Below, piece after piece: positions 29,649-30,983 of a stretch of DNA of 30,983 nucleotides. Source of the stretch: a virus; IMG/VR virus record IMGVR_UViG_3300005663_000154, positions 1-30,983 of that record, one strand, 5' to 3'. Position numbers and translations under genes: made by a program. How positions within the stretch are numbered: the first letter of the stretch is position 1; every line of letters begins with the position of its first letter. The notes beneath the pieces are model-generated. The model searched no databases, was not told the origin of the DNA, and saw nothing but the letters and a program-made list of their open reading frames with translations.

Positions 29649-30983
29649 GTTGAATACTTCGCTGCTAGGAAATTCTGGATACGTGAAATCTCACCACTGT
29701 TATGCGCACTATCAAAGACTAGGAGTTCTAGGAATAGGCCGGGAAATGTTAGCGTCCCATCGAGCTTTATTAAAACCGACCCAAAATCCCAATTTCCAGA
29801 ACCAGCATCACCGGTTACGCTACCTACGTCAGAAACGGTTAATTTCGTTGTTGCGTCTCCGTTAAACTGCGAGGTTATAACTCTTAATTCATTGTCATAC
29901 GCTGGTGACATTTCAAGAGTCGTACCACCTTGAAATATCGAATATTTGTCACTATTGGCGTCATTTGTTCGAACTACTATCCTATTGCCGGCATTCAAAC
30001 GAGCATCAAACAGCACTTGATTTGCTCCAGGTGCAGCCAGCGTAGGCTTGAACACCGCATACACAGTGACCGGGCTGTTAATCAGCTGCCCTGATGTTGT
30101 CTCCAGACCCACACTGCCTCGTGAGTAGATACCGGTATGACCTGTGTTATTGACAAAAGCATCGCCGTTTACAGTCCATACCTCACCTGTTGTAGAGGAT
30201 GTCCAGGTATCTGTGTCTATTGCTACGCCTGCATCGGCATCGGATGGGTTGAAATCTACTACTAATGTGCCGTCAATGCCGTTAAAGATTTGTGCACGAT
30301 AAACTTTTCCTGCTGAGACTTGAATTGAACCAAGAAACAAACCTCCAATTTCAACAGGAGAAGCACTATCGTATATTGATGTTGTCCCTACAATTGTTAC
30401 GGTAGCGCCTAGTTGAGTCCATGTTGTTACGTCGGCGGAGTCAGCCACATCGTCGGTAGAAGTGTAAAATATAACAACATGATTACCAGCACCATCATCT
30501 ACATCCATCGTAGCTCTAAACCATATTACAGTACCAGCTGCAATCCCAGTCGCAATAGTAGAAGAGGTGACTATTTGATTCCCTGATGTTCCATCCGGGG
30601 AATGAACTAATTTCAACGCAGCGGTGTTACCAACCTCAAGCCAGTATGATCGATTGTTTGTATCTTGCGCCTTTGCTATCAGTGTATTATTTGCCGCAGG
30701 AGTATAATCAAATAACGCTACAAGAGTACGTATATCTATATCGCCTGTAATTCGATTTGCAGGAGCACTAGGAGTACTAAGATTATCCCCAGCAGCTCCA
30801 GGTAGCAGAGCAACACCACTATCTAATGTGCTTAGGTTTGCGTCTGTGCCTACTACTGTGTCTAAGTCATAGGCTGGGCCACCGTACTTGCGATTGAGCC
30901 ACCCAGTTACAGGATTTGTACCACTGATACTGTCAGGATCAAAGCCCGCTAGAGCCGAATTCAAAAGTCGCCCTAGCCCTGAC
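29645..30983 (-). CDS. concanavalin/LamG-like tail protein (5' end outside window)
   Basis: The frame is open to the window edge; the TTG at 30964 is not a convincing start because the codons before it are open and protein-like, so the gene is partial. At least 445 residues are visible. Two jelly-roll lectin-type domains seem present. The first (about residues 60-215) has Leu-Val-Ala-Leu-Phe-Asp-Tyr and Trp-Phe-Arg-Ala-Thr-Met-Asp-Val-Asp-Asp-Gly-Ala-Gly-Asn. The second (about 290-439) has Val-Tyr-Ala-Val-Phe-Lys-Pro and ends Glu-Ile-Ser-Arg-Ile-Gln-Asn-Phe-Leu-Ala-Ala-Lys-Tyr. Such LamG folds bind sugars on phage fibres. It precedes the tailspike in the same coupled operon. Confidence 0.7.
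   Translation of the reverse strand, partial: SGLGRLLNSALAGFDPDSISGTNPVTGWLNRKYGGPAYDLDTVVGTDANLSTLDSGVALLPGAAGDNLSTPSAPANRITGDIDIRTLVALFDYTPAANNTLIAKAQDTNNRSYWLEVGNTAALKLVHSPDGTSGNQIVTSSTIATGIAAGTVIWFRATMDVDDGAGNHVVIFYTSTDDVADSADVTTWTQLGATVTIVGTTSIYDSASPVEIGGLFLGSIQVSAGKVYRAQIFNGIDGTLVVDFNPSDADAGVAIDTDTWTSSTTGEVWTVNGDAFVNNTGHTGIYSRGSVGLETTSGQLINSPVTVYAVFKPTLAAPGANQVLFDARLNAGNRIVVRTNDANSDKYSIFQGGTTLEMSPAYDNELRVITSQFNGDATTKLTVSDVGSVTGDAGSGNWDFGSVLIKLDGTLTFPGLFLELLVFDSAHNSGEISRIQNFLAAKYST

Noticed and set aside
30962-30964. TTG 30964 as the start of the lectin-like gene
   Set aside because: The frame is open and protein-like from the window edge (Ser-Gly-Leu-Gly-Arg-Leu), so the gene is truncated by the window.
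1-30983. CRISPR arrays, tRNA genes, insertion sequences, integrase or attachment sites
   Set aside because: No regularly spaced repeats, cloverleaf sequences, transposase motifs, tyrosine/serine recombinase motifs or att-like duplications were seen by eye; weak or diverged cases could be missed without a search.

Overview
The window is part of a tailed double-stranded DNA phage (or prophage) genome with a P22-type, short-tailed (podovirus) particle module. Reading the right-hand genes in their own direction (minus strand) gives scaffold, P22-type coat, gp4-like and gp10-like tail accessory factors, tail fibre, gp7-, gp20- and gp16-like ejection proteins, then lysis. This is the P22 late-gene order with accessory genes inserted. 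The bacterial host cannot be named from the sequence. Shine-Dalgarno sites and an E. coli-like promoter suggest a proteobacterial host. No integrase, repressor, terminase, portal or tRNA gene was seen, so lifestyle is undetermined and the genome is incomplete here.

Layout: (1) 1-1333, plus strand: tightly coupled small genes, mostly unknown, ending in a uracil-DNA-glycosylase-superfamily-like protein. (2) 4769-1309, minus strand: a Cys-rich coiled-coil protein, a nucleoside deoxyribosyltransferase-like protein with a zinc ribbon, a 17-codon mini-ORF and a large primase-polymerase/helicase-like protein. A 29-bp repeat occurs on both sides of the deoxyribosyltransferase-like gene. (3) 4852-12606, plus strand: the replication/recombination operon. 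It encodes a ribbon-helix-helix protein, a Pro/Ala-rich protein, a DUF2800 PD-(D/E)XK nuclease with an Fe-S-like Cys set, a DUF2815 ssDNA-binding-type protein, a compact family-B-like DNA polymerase with 3'-5' exonuclease, a VRR-NUC nuclease and an SNF2-type helicase. (4) 30983-12563, minus strand: tail/lectin proteins, structural genes, ejection proteins, holin-like protein, M15-type endolysin and a small basic protein.

The replication operon fires from the divergent region 4770-4851, where a TTGACA-N18-TACACT promoter lies upstream of the ribbon-helix-helix gene. Late genes run toward it and meet the helicase gene tail-to-tail with a 44-bp overlap. The primase meets the leftmost operon the same way with a 25-bp overlap. 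Genes are packed with many ATGA or similar stop/start overlaps, and no gene-free stretch exceeds 300 bases.

Most notable points: the large tail-fibre gene (21091-17920) is split by a +1 frame change near 20428. The polymerase is an unusually small family-B-like enzyme inside a DUF2800/DUF2815/VRR-NUC/SNF2 cassette. Several small proteins below the usual ORF cut-off (477-632, 7651-7824, 12563-12718, 21450-21620) are supported by start sites and context. All functional calls rest on motif recognition and gene order; no database search was run.
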